Program-made: the position numbers and the translations under genes
Source of the DNA: Brachypterus glaber
Lineage: Eukaryota; Arthropoda; Insecta; Coleoptera; Kateretidae
Assembly (NCBI GenBank): GCA_958510825.1
Contig: OY294046.1
Location: forward strand, 12,440,847 to 12,504,846
Direction: 5' to 3'
DNA: 64,000 nt
Shown here: positions 26,601-39,500 of the stretch, piece after piece
Position numbering within the stretch: the stretch's first letter is position 1
Layout: every line of letters begins with the position of its first letter
The notes under the pieces: model-generated
What the model saw: only the letters and a program-made list of their open reading frames with translations
Databases searched by the model: none
Told to the model about the DNA's origin: nothing

Positions 26601-27476
26601 GTTTATCTATTTAAAATAAAGCTGGTAATTATCTGTATGTATTGGATAAAGGAAATTTGTCTTACTTTTTAAATACGGCCTTTAAAAACCGGACAGATTT
26701 CTCATTAACTAATATGATTTTTATAATTTCAGAGCGCTGCATTTTATCTTGTACTCTCATGTGATGCTGCTATAAATGAAAGTCTGTATACATCAAAGAT
26801 TTACTGCAAGTTACTAGAAAGCTATCCCTTATATTCAGAAATTGGTCAAGAATTGTGGAAAATGGCTTACCACGCCAAATCTTACACCAACAAGTTTACA
26901 GCTGCCGGATTCTTCGAAGTAAATAGAAATGGACTGATTGGTCTACTCGGTGTAGCTACCACCTATCTTATTGTAGTTATTCAGTTTAAGGACAGCAAAA
27001 AATATAAAAATGATCCGTATACAAAATCAAATTTAACAGACTTTTTCAAGGACTTTCAATGATTTTAAATAATGTTCAATTCATGTTGAAACATATGTGA
27101 ATTGTAAATTGATGAAATTAGATCAGTGGATGGAAATTTAAATCACAGTAGAAATGCCATTAATTATTACGGACCATAGTTCCATAACAAATTATCAGAA
27201 AAAATTCGAAACCAAAGTACAGTGTTGGCATTAAATATCGGAACAAACAATTTTTCATAGATTATAGTGGGTCTTGTGTCATATTTTAGAAAACATCAAA
27301 ATATGTCAAATGTTTGTAAAAAAAGTGTTTTTTTATCTTTATTTTTATTTAAAATGAGTTTGCTTATCGTGGAAATTAAAAAGAAAAAATGCTCAGTCGT
27401 CCTTGGTATTAGGAGATATGGATGAGGTTGAATTTTACTGAAAACAGTTCAAGAAATAGATCTGTGTCTTAAGAAA

Positions 27477-27508
<32 letters not shown>

Positions 27509-30500
27509 GGTTCTTATATGAAACCGAAAAACCATCCTCGGTGGTCAAAATCTACAATGGATGGTGAAGCAACTTTTAATTATATAAGAAAAACAAGGTG
27601 CAGTTGCCGTATACTAGGAATTTTTGGCTTACCTAAGTGAAGCTCTTCAGTAATCAACTCTTAAACTCAAATCTATTATCAGTAGAAAATTTATAAAACC
27701 TTGTGAGTTTTTAGCTGTACTGAAGAGAAAAATGAATATTAAACACATATTCTTTACCCGTATAGTACAATTTTGATCCAAAGAATATCAATTTTATTAT
27801 TATTTAAATAATTACAACATTTGTGTAAAATTTAATGAATCAATAAATATTAATTTATTAATTTAATATTTTTTGACAGTAAACTTCAACTAAATAATTC
27901 AGTTATGTCAAAACGAAGTAACCTAGTTTTTAATTTTTAAAATGATCCCATGTTAATCCATGTAAAAAATATAAAAATGACCCGTTTTTTTTTTTCTTGA
28001 GGTTGTCTCGATATTTAATGCCACAACGGTACAAGCAAATTTACAAACAGTGTATTACATGTAATAGTAAATGAAGACTTTTTCAATATAAATGAATTTT
28101 TGAATCACTTATTAGCAAACTTATCACAGCACACTAGAAATTAGGTGTAATATTTATAACAATATTTTGGCAGACTAACATCTCTACTCTAAATTTCTCT
28201 ACTCCCTAACATCCCTACTCCACAACAAATCTACTCCGTAACATCTCTACTCCATAACATCTCTACTCCGTAACAACTCTACTCCACACTATAAGGACTT
28301 TATTAGCCACTTAATAATAAATGAGCAGTTCAAAGAACAAAGAATCTTCTTCTAGATTATTTTATTTTTTTCGTAGAAAATGTTTATCTTTAAATTCAAA
28401 TCTAGAACAATCATAAATGAATTATTCTAAAAGCCACAATGACCCTGTACTCTTAATATGCACTAATAAGTAAGTAATTAATAAATTAAATTCATATTTG
28501 ACAGTAACTTAGCATGACAAATATTCATTTGAGTTAAGAAAAGTGGCTAATCGAGTGCATATAGTGCGGAGTAGAGTTGTTACGGAGTAGAGATGTTATG
28601 GAGTAGAGATGTTACGGAGTAGAGTTGTTGTGGAGTAGGGATGTTAGGGAGTAGAGAAATTTAGAGTAGAGATGTTAGTCTGCCAATATTTGGCCAATAT
28701 TTGGCAGACTAACATCTCAGTTCAAAGAACAAAGAATCTTCTTCTTCTAGATTATTTTATTTTTTTTCGTAGAAAATGTTTATCTTTAAATTCAAATCTA
28801 GAACAATCATAAATGAATTATTCTAAAAGCCACAATGACCCTGTACTCTTAATATGCACTAATAAGTAAGTAATTAATAAATTAAATTCATATTTGACAG
28901 TGACTTAGCATGACAAATATTCATTTGAGTTAAGACAAGTGGCTAATCGAGTCTATATAGTGCGGAGTAGAGTTGTTACGGAGTAGAGATGTTATGGAGT
29001 AGAGATGTTACGGAGTAGAGTTGTTGTGGAGTAGGGATGTTATGGAGTAGGGATGTTAGGGAGTAGAGAAATTTAGAGTAGAGATGTTAGTCTGCCAATA
29101 TTTGGCCAATATTTGGCAGACTAACATCTCTACTCTAAATTTCTCTACTCCCTAACATCCCTACTCCATAACATCCCTACTCCACAAAAAATCTACTCCG
29201 TAACATCTCTACTCCATAACATCTCTACTCCGTAACAACTCTACTCCACACTATAAGGACTTTATTAGCCACTTAATAATAAATGAGCAGTTCAAAGAAC
29301 AAAGAATCTTCTTCTTCTAGATTATTTTATTTTTTTCGTAGAAAATGTTTATCTTTAAATTCAAATCTAGAACAATCATAAATGAATTATTCTAAAAGCC
29401 ACAATGACCCTGTACTCTTAATATGCACTAATAAGTAAGTAATTAATAAATTAAATTCATATTTGACAGTGACTTAGCATGACAAATATTCATTTGAGTT
29501 AAGAAAAGTGGCTAATCGAGTGCATATAGTGCGGAGTAGAGTTGTTACGGAGTAGAGATGTTATGGAGTAGAGATGTTACGGAGTAGAGTTGTTGTGGAG
29601 TAGGGATGTTATGGAGTAGGGATGTTAGGGAGTAGAGAAATTTAGAGTAGAGATGTTAGTCTGCCAATATTTGGCCAATATTTGGCAGACTAACATCTCT
29701 ACTCTAAATTTCTCTACTCCCTAACATCCCTACTCCATAACATCCCTACTCCACAACAAATCTACTCCGTAACATCTCTACTCCATAACATCTCTACTCC
29801 GTAACAACTCTACTCCACACTATAAGGACTTTATTAGCCACTTAATAATAAATGAGCAGTTCAAAGAACAAAGAATCTTCTTCTTCTAGATTATTTTATT
29901 TTTTTCGTAGAAAATGTTTATCTTTAAATTCAAATCTAGAACAATCATAAATGAATTATTCTAAAAGCCACAATGACCCTGTACTCTTAATATGCACTAA
30001 TAAGTAAGTAATTAATAAATTAAATTCATATTTGACAGTGACTTAGCATGACAAATATTCATTTGAGTTAAGACAAGTGGCTAATCGAGTGCATATAGTG
30101 CGGAGTAGAGTTGTTACGGAGTAGAGATGTTATGGAGTAGAGATGTTACGGAGTAGAGTTGTTGTGGAGTAGGGATGTTATGGAGTAGGGATGTTAGGGA
30201 GTAGAGAAATTTAGAGTAGATATGTTAGTCTGCCAATATTTTATATTAATTTTTAAATGTGATGTTCGTGTCTCAATAACCATTACACTATTTTTTTGGG
30301 TTAAGCTACTTCGTGCTTTTTTTAAAAAAAAATTATCAATCCAGTTGTTTTTTTATTATATTTTTTAATCTTCTCTTTTCGGTAAATGATCGTTCATTTA
30401 CCTACTGTTTTTAAGGGGTTGTTATAATTTTTGATTTCAAAAAATTGAATTTTTTTTGTTGCTTTTTTATACTACTCAATATGTGTAGAATACGCACCTA

Positions 30501-33500
30501 AAATATTTTGACAAAACTTGTCTTGTTTAAAAAGTTATACATAAAAAAATAATAATTATAAATTTTTAAGGGGCGATTCTACATCATAAAATATGACAAA
30601 AAGTTCCTATAAACATATGTCTAAAAATACGTCGTAAGGGAGATACGCCCCTTCGAATATGGCTAAAAAATTCGGTTTTTATTTAATAACTCAGGAACCC
30701 TTTGTGATACAGCAAGGAGTTTTTGCATATGAACTAATCTCAATAAGGCCCATCTTCGTATGTTATTTTTATTTACTTATTTTAATCAGGGGCGTGCGAA
30801 ACGGGCGGGCCAGTTTTTTGCCAAACTTTCTTATGTGTATCTTTTTTTATTTTTTGTAAAAAATATAGATTCCCTGAGTAAAAATACATAAAAAATGTCA
30901 GATAGTGTAACACTGTAGGCTCAACCGTTAAAAAAAAATAGAATTAAGAGGAAGTTACATTCTGTGCCACCAAAAATGTTACTTTTTAAAAGGCTATTAC
31001 TCCTTTAATATTAAATTTAGTTTTTCGGTAAAGAATACTTTTTCTTTCAGTTTTTATTGTAGAATCGACCTGCAGTTAATATTTTATTAGTGCTTGTTTT
31101 CTATACTTTAAAATATAAAAAAAACTTTAAACGCGTTTTTCTCAAAATTCCATTTTTAAAAACGGTTCCAGCGATTAAAAAAAAACTATTTAACATATTG
31201 AATTAAATCTTTCAGTATTTTGTCTAAAATCATGTTGGCAAGTTCGCTAGTGTATTTTTTTTAAAGGCTTGTAATTTATTTTTTATTCCTCTATTTTTTA
31301 CCCGTTGTTGGTCGGAAAAATTGCATTTTTTTGTTTTTTTTTCACTAAAATACGCGTGGAATTTTTGTTTTTTTGGAATTTTGACTTATGTCTACACTAG
31401 CGAACTAAAGGATGTGATTTTTAAAAAGACTGTTTTTGATTTTTGTGTTTCAGACCATTGGGGGCCGAGCTATGGCTGGAACTGTTTGCCATGTTATTTT
31501 TGAGGTGTCTAACTTCAGCGCGTGCTGCACATTTATTTATGACGGCAAAAAAACAATTTATTTTTTTGTGAACTTCAAGAGTTTTCTTTCTAAAAAGTTT
31601 TATACATAAAAAAAACTCCAAAAATTGTCAATTTTTTGCCTCAAAAATCAGAACAACCCCTTAAGTCCATTTAATCGGACATAATTTTCCCCGGATTACT
31701 AGTGTAATGTGTATTATTACTGTACTATTTCCTTGACGAGTGTAAAAATAATGTAAAAATTTATTAACATAATAAAAGCTTTTTACTTTTGACTTTCGAG
31801 GTAGGTTTGTTAGGTAGGTAGTTTACACACTACACTACACAAAGCACCTATCTACACTGTAAAAAATAGTGTAAAATTTGGCTTAAATTTTTACGTAATA
31901 TTACCATAGTAGTCATTGTTTAGTTTTCATCCTGTATATAGTAGATTTTGATAAATCCCTTATGCGGACAAATATAAGGTTTCGTGCGCATGACGTACTA
32001 CCTGAAGTTGCTGGCTTAAGGCGATATTTCAGTGTAATTTTGGATGAGTTCGTAAAACAGCACGGTCCGGACAATACGTTAAATTCGTCAGGGGCGCGAT
32101 ACTCACGCCACTATCGCTTCCAAAGAACAAAAATAACAATATTTATTCGTAATGAATCACGCTATGGAAAATACATCCAATAAATAACATTTCGCGTAGA
32201 ACGAGTTGCAAATAGGCCATTTCTCCGAGGAATCATCTTGGGCCTAAGTACAAGAAGACACCTGGAACAATACAAGTAAGTCCCTTTTGCCTCACGTCAC
32301 AAAGGTCCTTCGATAAAACAATCCAGCGGTTAACAGTCATGTATTATAGAAAACTTTTAAAATAGTGTAAAAATAAAGAATTTATAATGTAATAATTTTC
32401 GTTATAAATAATGTAGAATTTTACATTACTAATAATGTAAATTTAAACTTCTTTACATGTAAGACATAACCTTACTTATTTTTTACTCAAAAGAATTTAC
32501 AATTACCTAGCTTTGTTTTGTGTAAACTAACAGGTAAGTACAACATGTTTATTTGTGGTGTAATTTCAATTAAATTATTTAAGGAAATATAATCTTTTTC
32601 ATGATGCAGACTATTCATAGAAATTAGGTTATCAGATTTATTTGCTTGGAAAAAAATTTAATTTGCAATTTTTAATGTACACACTTAGGTATAATTATAA
32701 TTATTACAGAAGTCATGTTCTTAGAGAACATTCTGAAACCCCAAAAGTGAATAAATCTGTCAAATTCAGAACTGTAATCCACAGTAGTCCCCGAGAACCC
32801 TTGGGTTAAAAAAAATTCGAACCAAAAGTTAAGTTTGGATCCTTGTAGTAATCGGTTTGGAGATAATATATCCACCAACAGCCAAATCCAGAAAATTGGC
32901 TTTTGGCAGATAATGGTAACTCTTCTTTGAAGAGGTACATCTTTTACACCAATGATAATAGAAAACTGTTCAAGTGTATTTAGTTAGTATTTTTGACGCA
33001 GATTTTAAATATCTTTTCAAAATTAAGCTATCATTTTAGTTTACAGAGAAAAACGTTCTTAAAAAAATGTAAAATTGAAATTTAGGGCACTTTTAAGCAT
33101 TTTTATTTATTACATTTTAGCAAATATAATACTTTCGACTAAACCAGAATAAATTTCATGTTTTTAACTAAATATATACGCTACTAACAGTTAAAAATAT
33201 TATTTTTTTCTGAACTTAAGAACCTGAAAAAGTAACTGCTATTTTTACAGTATCATTGATGAAATTACGGTCTGTTGGGTAGTGTCCTTTTTTAAAGCAG
33301 TGGTTCTCAATAAGTTAAGTTTTATTAATATAAAACTCTGACAACCCCATCTTTGTTTTAAGTAATGATTTAAAATATGTGTAGCCAGCATAGACTATTG
33401 TCTAAAGTTTTTTTTATTTATTAATACATGTATTGCAATAAGATTAAATATTTTATTTTAATTTAAATTTATTTTTTTCCATTTTTTATTAAATATAATT

Positions 33501-36500
33501 TAACGTTAGTTATTATGTTTTATATTTTAACATCTTATAAAATAATAATATATTTTGTTTGGCACAGTAGTTTTTGCAAATTAAAGCATAATAATTTTAT
33601 TTAAAAAAAATCGTTTTATTGTCTGTATTTTTTTATTACTGATTTGTGATAATTTATTAGACTAGAAATTCATTTATATTCAATTTACATTCTTTCTATT
33701 TCCTAAATCTACACGTTCTGACATTGGGGATATATATTTATTTTCCCTAATGTTTCATCGGCTTCCTCGTTTTGTATTATATTTTAAATTCAATTCAATT
33801 CGTTTATTCATCTTTAGAATGTATACAAATACACATAAATAAGTCAAAAGTCAGCAATGAAATTGGAAAATGGAGAAAAAAAATTATAATATGGTTAAAC
33901 ACAACTGTATGTATTATATTTTACCGATTATTAATAATTAATTACATTTTTCGTATTGTTGCTTAACATAGTGGGTTCGAACAGATTTTAATAGGCAGGC
34001 TCGCCAGATACTACTAAGGGCCACTTGCACCAATGCTGGTTTAACTTTAAACTTGGATTAAATTAACAGCTGACCAATCAGAACGCAGCATTTTTAACTT
34101 AAACTCGGTTTAGCTGAGTTAATCCCGTACCAAAATTTGGTGCAAGTGGCCCTAAGAACGCCTCTCCTTAAAATATTAAGTTATATTTAAACATCATACA
34201 ATTCAATACAAATGGGGTTGTGAGGCAACATAGTACCTTTCAAGTCACTGCGACCAATGAGATCTATTGTAAATCCCCTTCATAATTTAATCTACATATA
34301 ACTTTAGGCTTCCCAAGAAGGACAAAAGTAGTTTTGGGGCTACTTGGGATATATCTGCAGATTTTGGATATACCTGTTCGATATAGTAGCTTTTTGCAAA
34401 CAATGACTTTGCAAAAGCAGATAATGTGTTCGGCCTTTTCTGGTGCTTCTGAGCATATACAGCAGGTGTCAATTTTTAATCGTTATCTTAGAGGGCAATG
34501 ACTGGTTTTTAGTTCCGGAATGCTGAGTTCACTTTTCTTGTTTTTCAGGTTCATATTTTATAAATATTTTGGCCTGTCTTAAGTTTTGGTCTTTACAATA
34601 TCGAACTATGATTTTGGTTTCCCATTTTTTGGTAGACTTTACCAGGTGGCTTTTGTTAAAGGTTTAGGGCCAGTAAATTGAGTGCATGCCCCTTCTCTAG
34701 CACGAGAGTCTGCTGCCTCATTGCCTTCAACACCCTCGTGTCCTACGACCCTCATTTTGTTGAGAGTTTCGCATCATTCCCAAACAAGTACACATTTGGT
34801 ATCATAGTGCCGTGGTTCCCTAGAACCGCCGCCGGATGGAGGAACTATATTCAATGTTCTAAACCGTTTTATAACCACTGATTTACTTATTCCATAAAAT
34901 GATTTAAAAAGTCAAACTTTGAAGGATTGCAATTTTCACACTACTCAACAAAATAAAATATAATCAAAATCAATCGATTTTTCTAAAGGTTCCCAAATTT
35001 AAAATGGTTAATAAATTAAGTTCTAATTAGCATTTTTATTAAGTTAAAGAAACAGATTTTCTTCATTTATACTTTAGAGTCATATATTTACTAAAATTAA
35101 ATAAAAGTAAATGCTTAAAAGTACCCTAAATTTCAATTTTCCATTTTTTTATTTATGTTTTTCTCCGTAACAAAAATAGATAGCTTACTTTTGAAAAGAT
35201 ATTTTGAATCTGGGTCAAAAATACTAACTAAATACACTTGAACAGGTTTCTATTATCATTGGTGTAAAAGATGTACCTCTTCAAAGAAGAGTTACCATTA
35301 TCTGCCAAAAGCGAATTTTCTGGATTTGGCTGTTGGTGGATATATTATATCCAAACCGATTACTACAAGGATCCAACCTTAACTTTTGGTTCGAATTTTT
35401 TTTAACCCAAGCGAGCTCGGGGACAACTGTGAATCTTCATACAAACAATTTAAAACACTCTTGCACCCACCTTTAAAATAATGTTTTTTCTATTTGTCCA
35501 GTCAGTGGCTGTACGTCAAAAATTGTTTTTAAAAAAATCCTAATTTTCGCAACCATTTTATAGGTTTACATAATTCCTACATTCCCAGAATAAACAACAA
35601 CTTACAGAATAACCTACCGACAGACAAACATACAGAGATGTCTGTTTGCAGACAGACAGATAAGAACGAGCACTGCAGTCCTTCATTACCATGGTGTAAG
35701 GACAAACGAAAGATGAACCAAGATAATTTAAATAACCATTAATTAAGAAAACTTTGCCTACAAACCCTTTTGTCAATGTACCTAAATTTAGAGTACTTTT
35801 TTAGGGGCAAGCGATTCTCCCCTCGTAGAACTTGATTTTTCCGGAAAAAGTCGATCGGACGAACAAACGGACAGACAGACGGATCTTTCAAAAAAAAAGT
35901 TGCTTATTTTTTTCATGAAACAAAATATTCGAAATTTTTTTGTCTAGGACAATTTTTGATTTTTTTTTAATTCGAAACTACCGTATATTATTCTAGCGCA
36001 GGCGCTGTGAATAATTTAATAATGATTAAATCACTGATACATTGTTGGTAATAACTAAATTAGTTTTTTCCGTGTAAGTATACCCATAACTACAACTTCC
36101 AACAAAAAATTTGTAAATAGCACCAACGACTTATAAAAAATATTTCTGTGGCTTGGTTCTAAAAAGTCAAACATTGGCCGTTTTAGCAGTTTAACAGAAA
36201 TTTTTATTGAAAACACACGTCGGTCCTTGTCGTTTAAAGCCTACATTTATCTCACAAGCACTGACATTGGCTTTTTTAGGTTATATAGATCTGAAAAATT
36301 AGTTCGGCGGTAAAACTAAAAATACGGAAAATGACATTGACATTTATTATGTATATCACCGACTTTCATCAGAACTTCATCATCAGTATTAATAAGAGAA
36401 CCCGGTTTTGTTATTGATACTGATGATGAAGATGATGATGGCAGTTCTGATGAAAGTCGGTGACATACATAATTTATAAATAATAATTATTTATTTAATA

Positions 36501-39500
36501 AAATTTGGCCATATAAATGATTTTTATAGCGTTTTATTTCGAACATAAATTTTATTTTAATTCTTTTTTTCTAAAAGTGGCAAAAATTGGCAACTTTTTT
36601 TATACAGTTTATTAGTAATATGAGTCTCTCAAATGATGACAATTTTTGAAATTTAAGATTTTACAATTTTAATTTTTATGTTTCAATTTTGCCTACTTAA
36701 AACCACCTTATATTTAATTTATTTTAATTTAGGAAATCACTAGGGCTAATATAAGATATTTTTTATACCTGGACAATAAAACTCAATTCACGGAATGAAT
36801 ATTTTAACTAAAATGGATATAAAACTGTATTTTTAACTTTCATATAAGCTTTTTCATATTAAGTGTTTTAAGTTTAGTCCTTTCCTAAAAATTGATGAAC
36901 TTGGACTACTTTATAGCCTTAATTTCGCCTAATTATGACAACATTCTAAAAACCGATACGCCATATTGGCTCCGCCATTTTATTTTTGGTGTTTTAACCA
37001 TTGGTCTACGTTAATATCCCTAAAAAGGGCCCGTATACCAAATTTGAACAAAATCGAAAAATATTTTTAAAAATAAACCACTCTAGTGGCGTGGAATTTT
37101 TTTTTTTCAGCTTTTTCATTATCATATTCGAACTTACAGTATCAAAAATACCCGTATGCAAAAATTTAGATTTTCGTCCATCTTTTTTTTTTCTCAGCCC
37201 ACTGTGCACAGATTTAAATTAAGAAGTGCAGCTTGGGTGCCAAAAAGCCAAAAAGCCAAAATATAAATTACAAACTGAATTACTTGAAGATGGTAGCAGA
37301 TGAAAGAAACAACCGCAATTCTTCAATTGCCAATCTATTTCACACTCCATTTCGCAGTTAGAAAGCGCATAATATGGAAAACGAGTTAAATTATTTTCGT
37401 GCTTAAATCTGCAATCTTTTTTGTCAATCTCTAGTTCCTCCACACCTTTCATATTGATTGTTTCCTGAAATAAAAAAATCGCGTTTTAACGCTCCCATAT
37501 ATTTTATATCACAGATTAGTATTCAGATAAGACAAATAACCTTTTCTACACTTGTCTTCTACGCATAAAAATCTTATCTGAATACTGGTAGTACTAAATT
37601 TTTGATAATATTGTATGTACAGTTGGACCAACAAAAAATGCAAGTTTTAAATATGCCAAAATAGCCAATTTTTTGTGGAAACACCGGTTAACCGTACGGT
37701 TATTTTCTTGAGGTTTTGACAAGTACGTAACCTAACTTCACCCAAAAAACTGATAAGGTATATATTTTTTATATTTCCTTTGGATAAGATATGATGAAAA
37801 AGCACTTAAACTACATTTCCAAGTTTATTTGCTCATGGGGAAGGTAATAAACAACAATGATAAGTATAAATAGTTTTTTATATAAGAATTTAATTTTAAA
37901 CTACATAAGCAAACACTTAGAAGTTAGAAAATAAATGTTGAAATACCTTACCTACTCTATTTTTTACATTTTGCATATAAATCGAGAAAAATTCACACAG
38001 GCCTGTAAATTATGGTGTAAATAAAAAATTTATAGGTTAAGTTTTTACGGTTAACCGTATCTAACTCACCTCCGAACCTGTGTTAGACGCGGTTACTGCC
38101 GGTTAGTGACGTCATCGCTTCCCTACACTTACCGTATGTAACCGATTCTCACAAAAACGAGTTTCAGTAACCTGGTTAGTTCCGGTGACTCGACAAAAAA
38201 TTGGCTAATGTCAATTTTATTAATTATTTTATAGTTTAAGTAAGATTTTAAGAAAGAGGTTAGAATAATTTGACACGGTTTTTCTTTAAGTTTATTAGTA
38301 GTCTCTAATAAGTTATTACAGATAATGCATGAATGCGAATAATATTAAAAGCAATAACTATTGTTATATGAAGCTGGAAGAAATAGAAAACTAGCAAATA
38401 TAGAGGTTTTTGATCTGCAGAAGCAAGCAGTCTCCCCAAGATGGTTATTTTGTTAATATTCTTTTTTCTTCTTCTTTTTTACAAAATTAACGAAGAGCCC
38501 CTAAAACGTGCATTTAATGTTAAAAAAGAATAGAAAACTCTCCTGAAAAATTACATTTTTGTGACCTGGTATCGTTTACCTTCAGGTAAACTGAAAAAAA
38601 CATTTAGAATATTTAATTATACAGGGTGTTCCAGAACTCGCGTACCGAAATTTAAGAGGTGATTCTACATCCAAAAATATGAAAAAAAGTTTCTATAAAG
38701 GTTGGTCCGGAAATGAGCCCTAAGGGATCTAGGGCCCTTTAAAATTGTAATAAAAATAAGGTTTTTAATTAATAACTCGGGTACCGTTTAAGCTAGAGCG
38801 GCGAGCTTTTGCATGTATACTAGTATTAATAAGGGCAATAAGTTTATGTTCATTTATTTTTTTAATTTATCCAGAGGCGTGCCCAGACGGACAAAATATA
38901 TGAGGCTTAAAACATTTTTGCCTCAAACTTTTCTATGTGTATGTTTTTTGGATTTGTTGTAAAAAATATAGATTTCTAGAGTAAAAATACATATAAAATA
39001 TCATATAGTGTAACACTGTAGGAGCAACCGTTATCAAAAAAAAAATGCAATTAAGAGGAAGTAACATTTTGTGCCACCAAAAACGTTACTTTTTAAAAGG
39101 CTATTACTCCTTTAATATTAAATTTAGGTGTTTTGGTGTATAATACTTTTTTGCTCAGTTTTAAATGAAGAATCACCCTGCAGCATTAAAATTTTATTGG
39201 TGCTTTTTTTTTGTTCCCCATTCAATACTTCATCTTCGAAGGGCCGTAGCTCCCTTAGGGCTCATTTCCGGACCAACCTTTATAGAAACTTTTTTTCATA
39301 TTTTTGGATGTAGAATCACCTCTTAAATTTCGGTACGCGAGTTCTGGAACACCCTGTATAAAACATTTAAACATAATATTTATTAAATCTTATGGGAAAT
39401 GAAACTTTGAACTCCTTAGTAATAAAATATATAATTTTTGAAAATGATTTTCGTTTGAAAAAGGTTTTTTTGCTGCATAAAAAGTCCAATCTCGGAATTA

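Larger units (their letters stand above)
32770..35425. mobile_element. 2.7-kb foldback carrying two inserts
   Basis: Arms about 32770-33170 and 35090-35425 are inverted copies (ATATCCACCAACAGCCAAAT against ATTTGGCTGTTGGTGGATAT; GAAGAGGTACATCTTTTACA and complement). The loop contains a TAA-flanked MITE and a LINE remnant. Confidence 0.75.

Noticed and set aside
27604..27745. Candidate minus-strand exon with good acceptor (tttctcttcag) and donor (GTAAGC)
   Set aside because: All three frames contain stops and no ppk motif; also not needed once 10504-10651 was found to continue the phase.
31962..32183. 73-codon plus frame with charged residues
   Set aside because: No recognisable domain or splice context; surrounded by repeat pieces.
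35558..35776. 72-codon minus frame with Cys residues, checked as a ppk Cys exon
   Set aside because: Cys spacing does not fit DEG/ENaC, and much of it is GACAGACA-type simple repeat.
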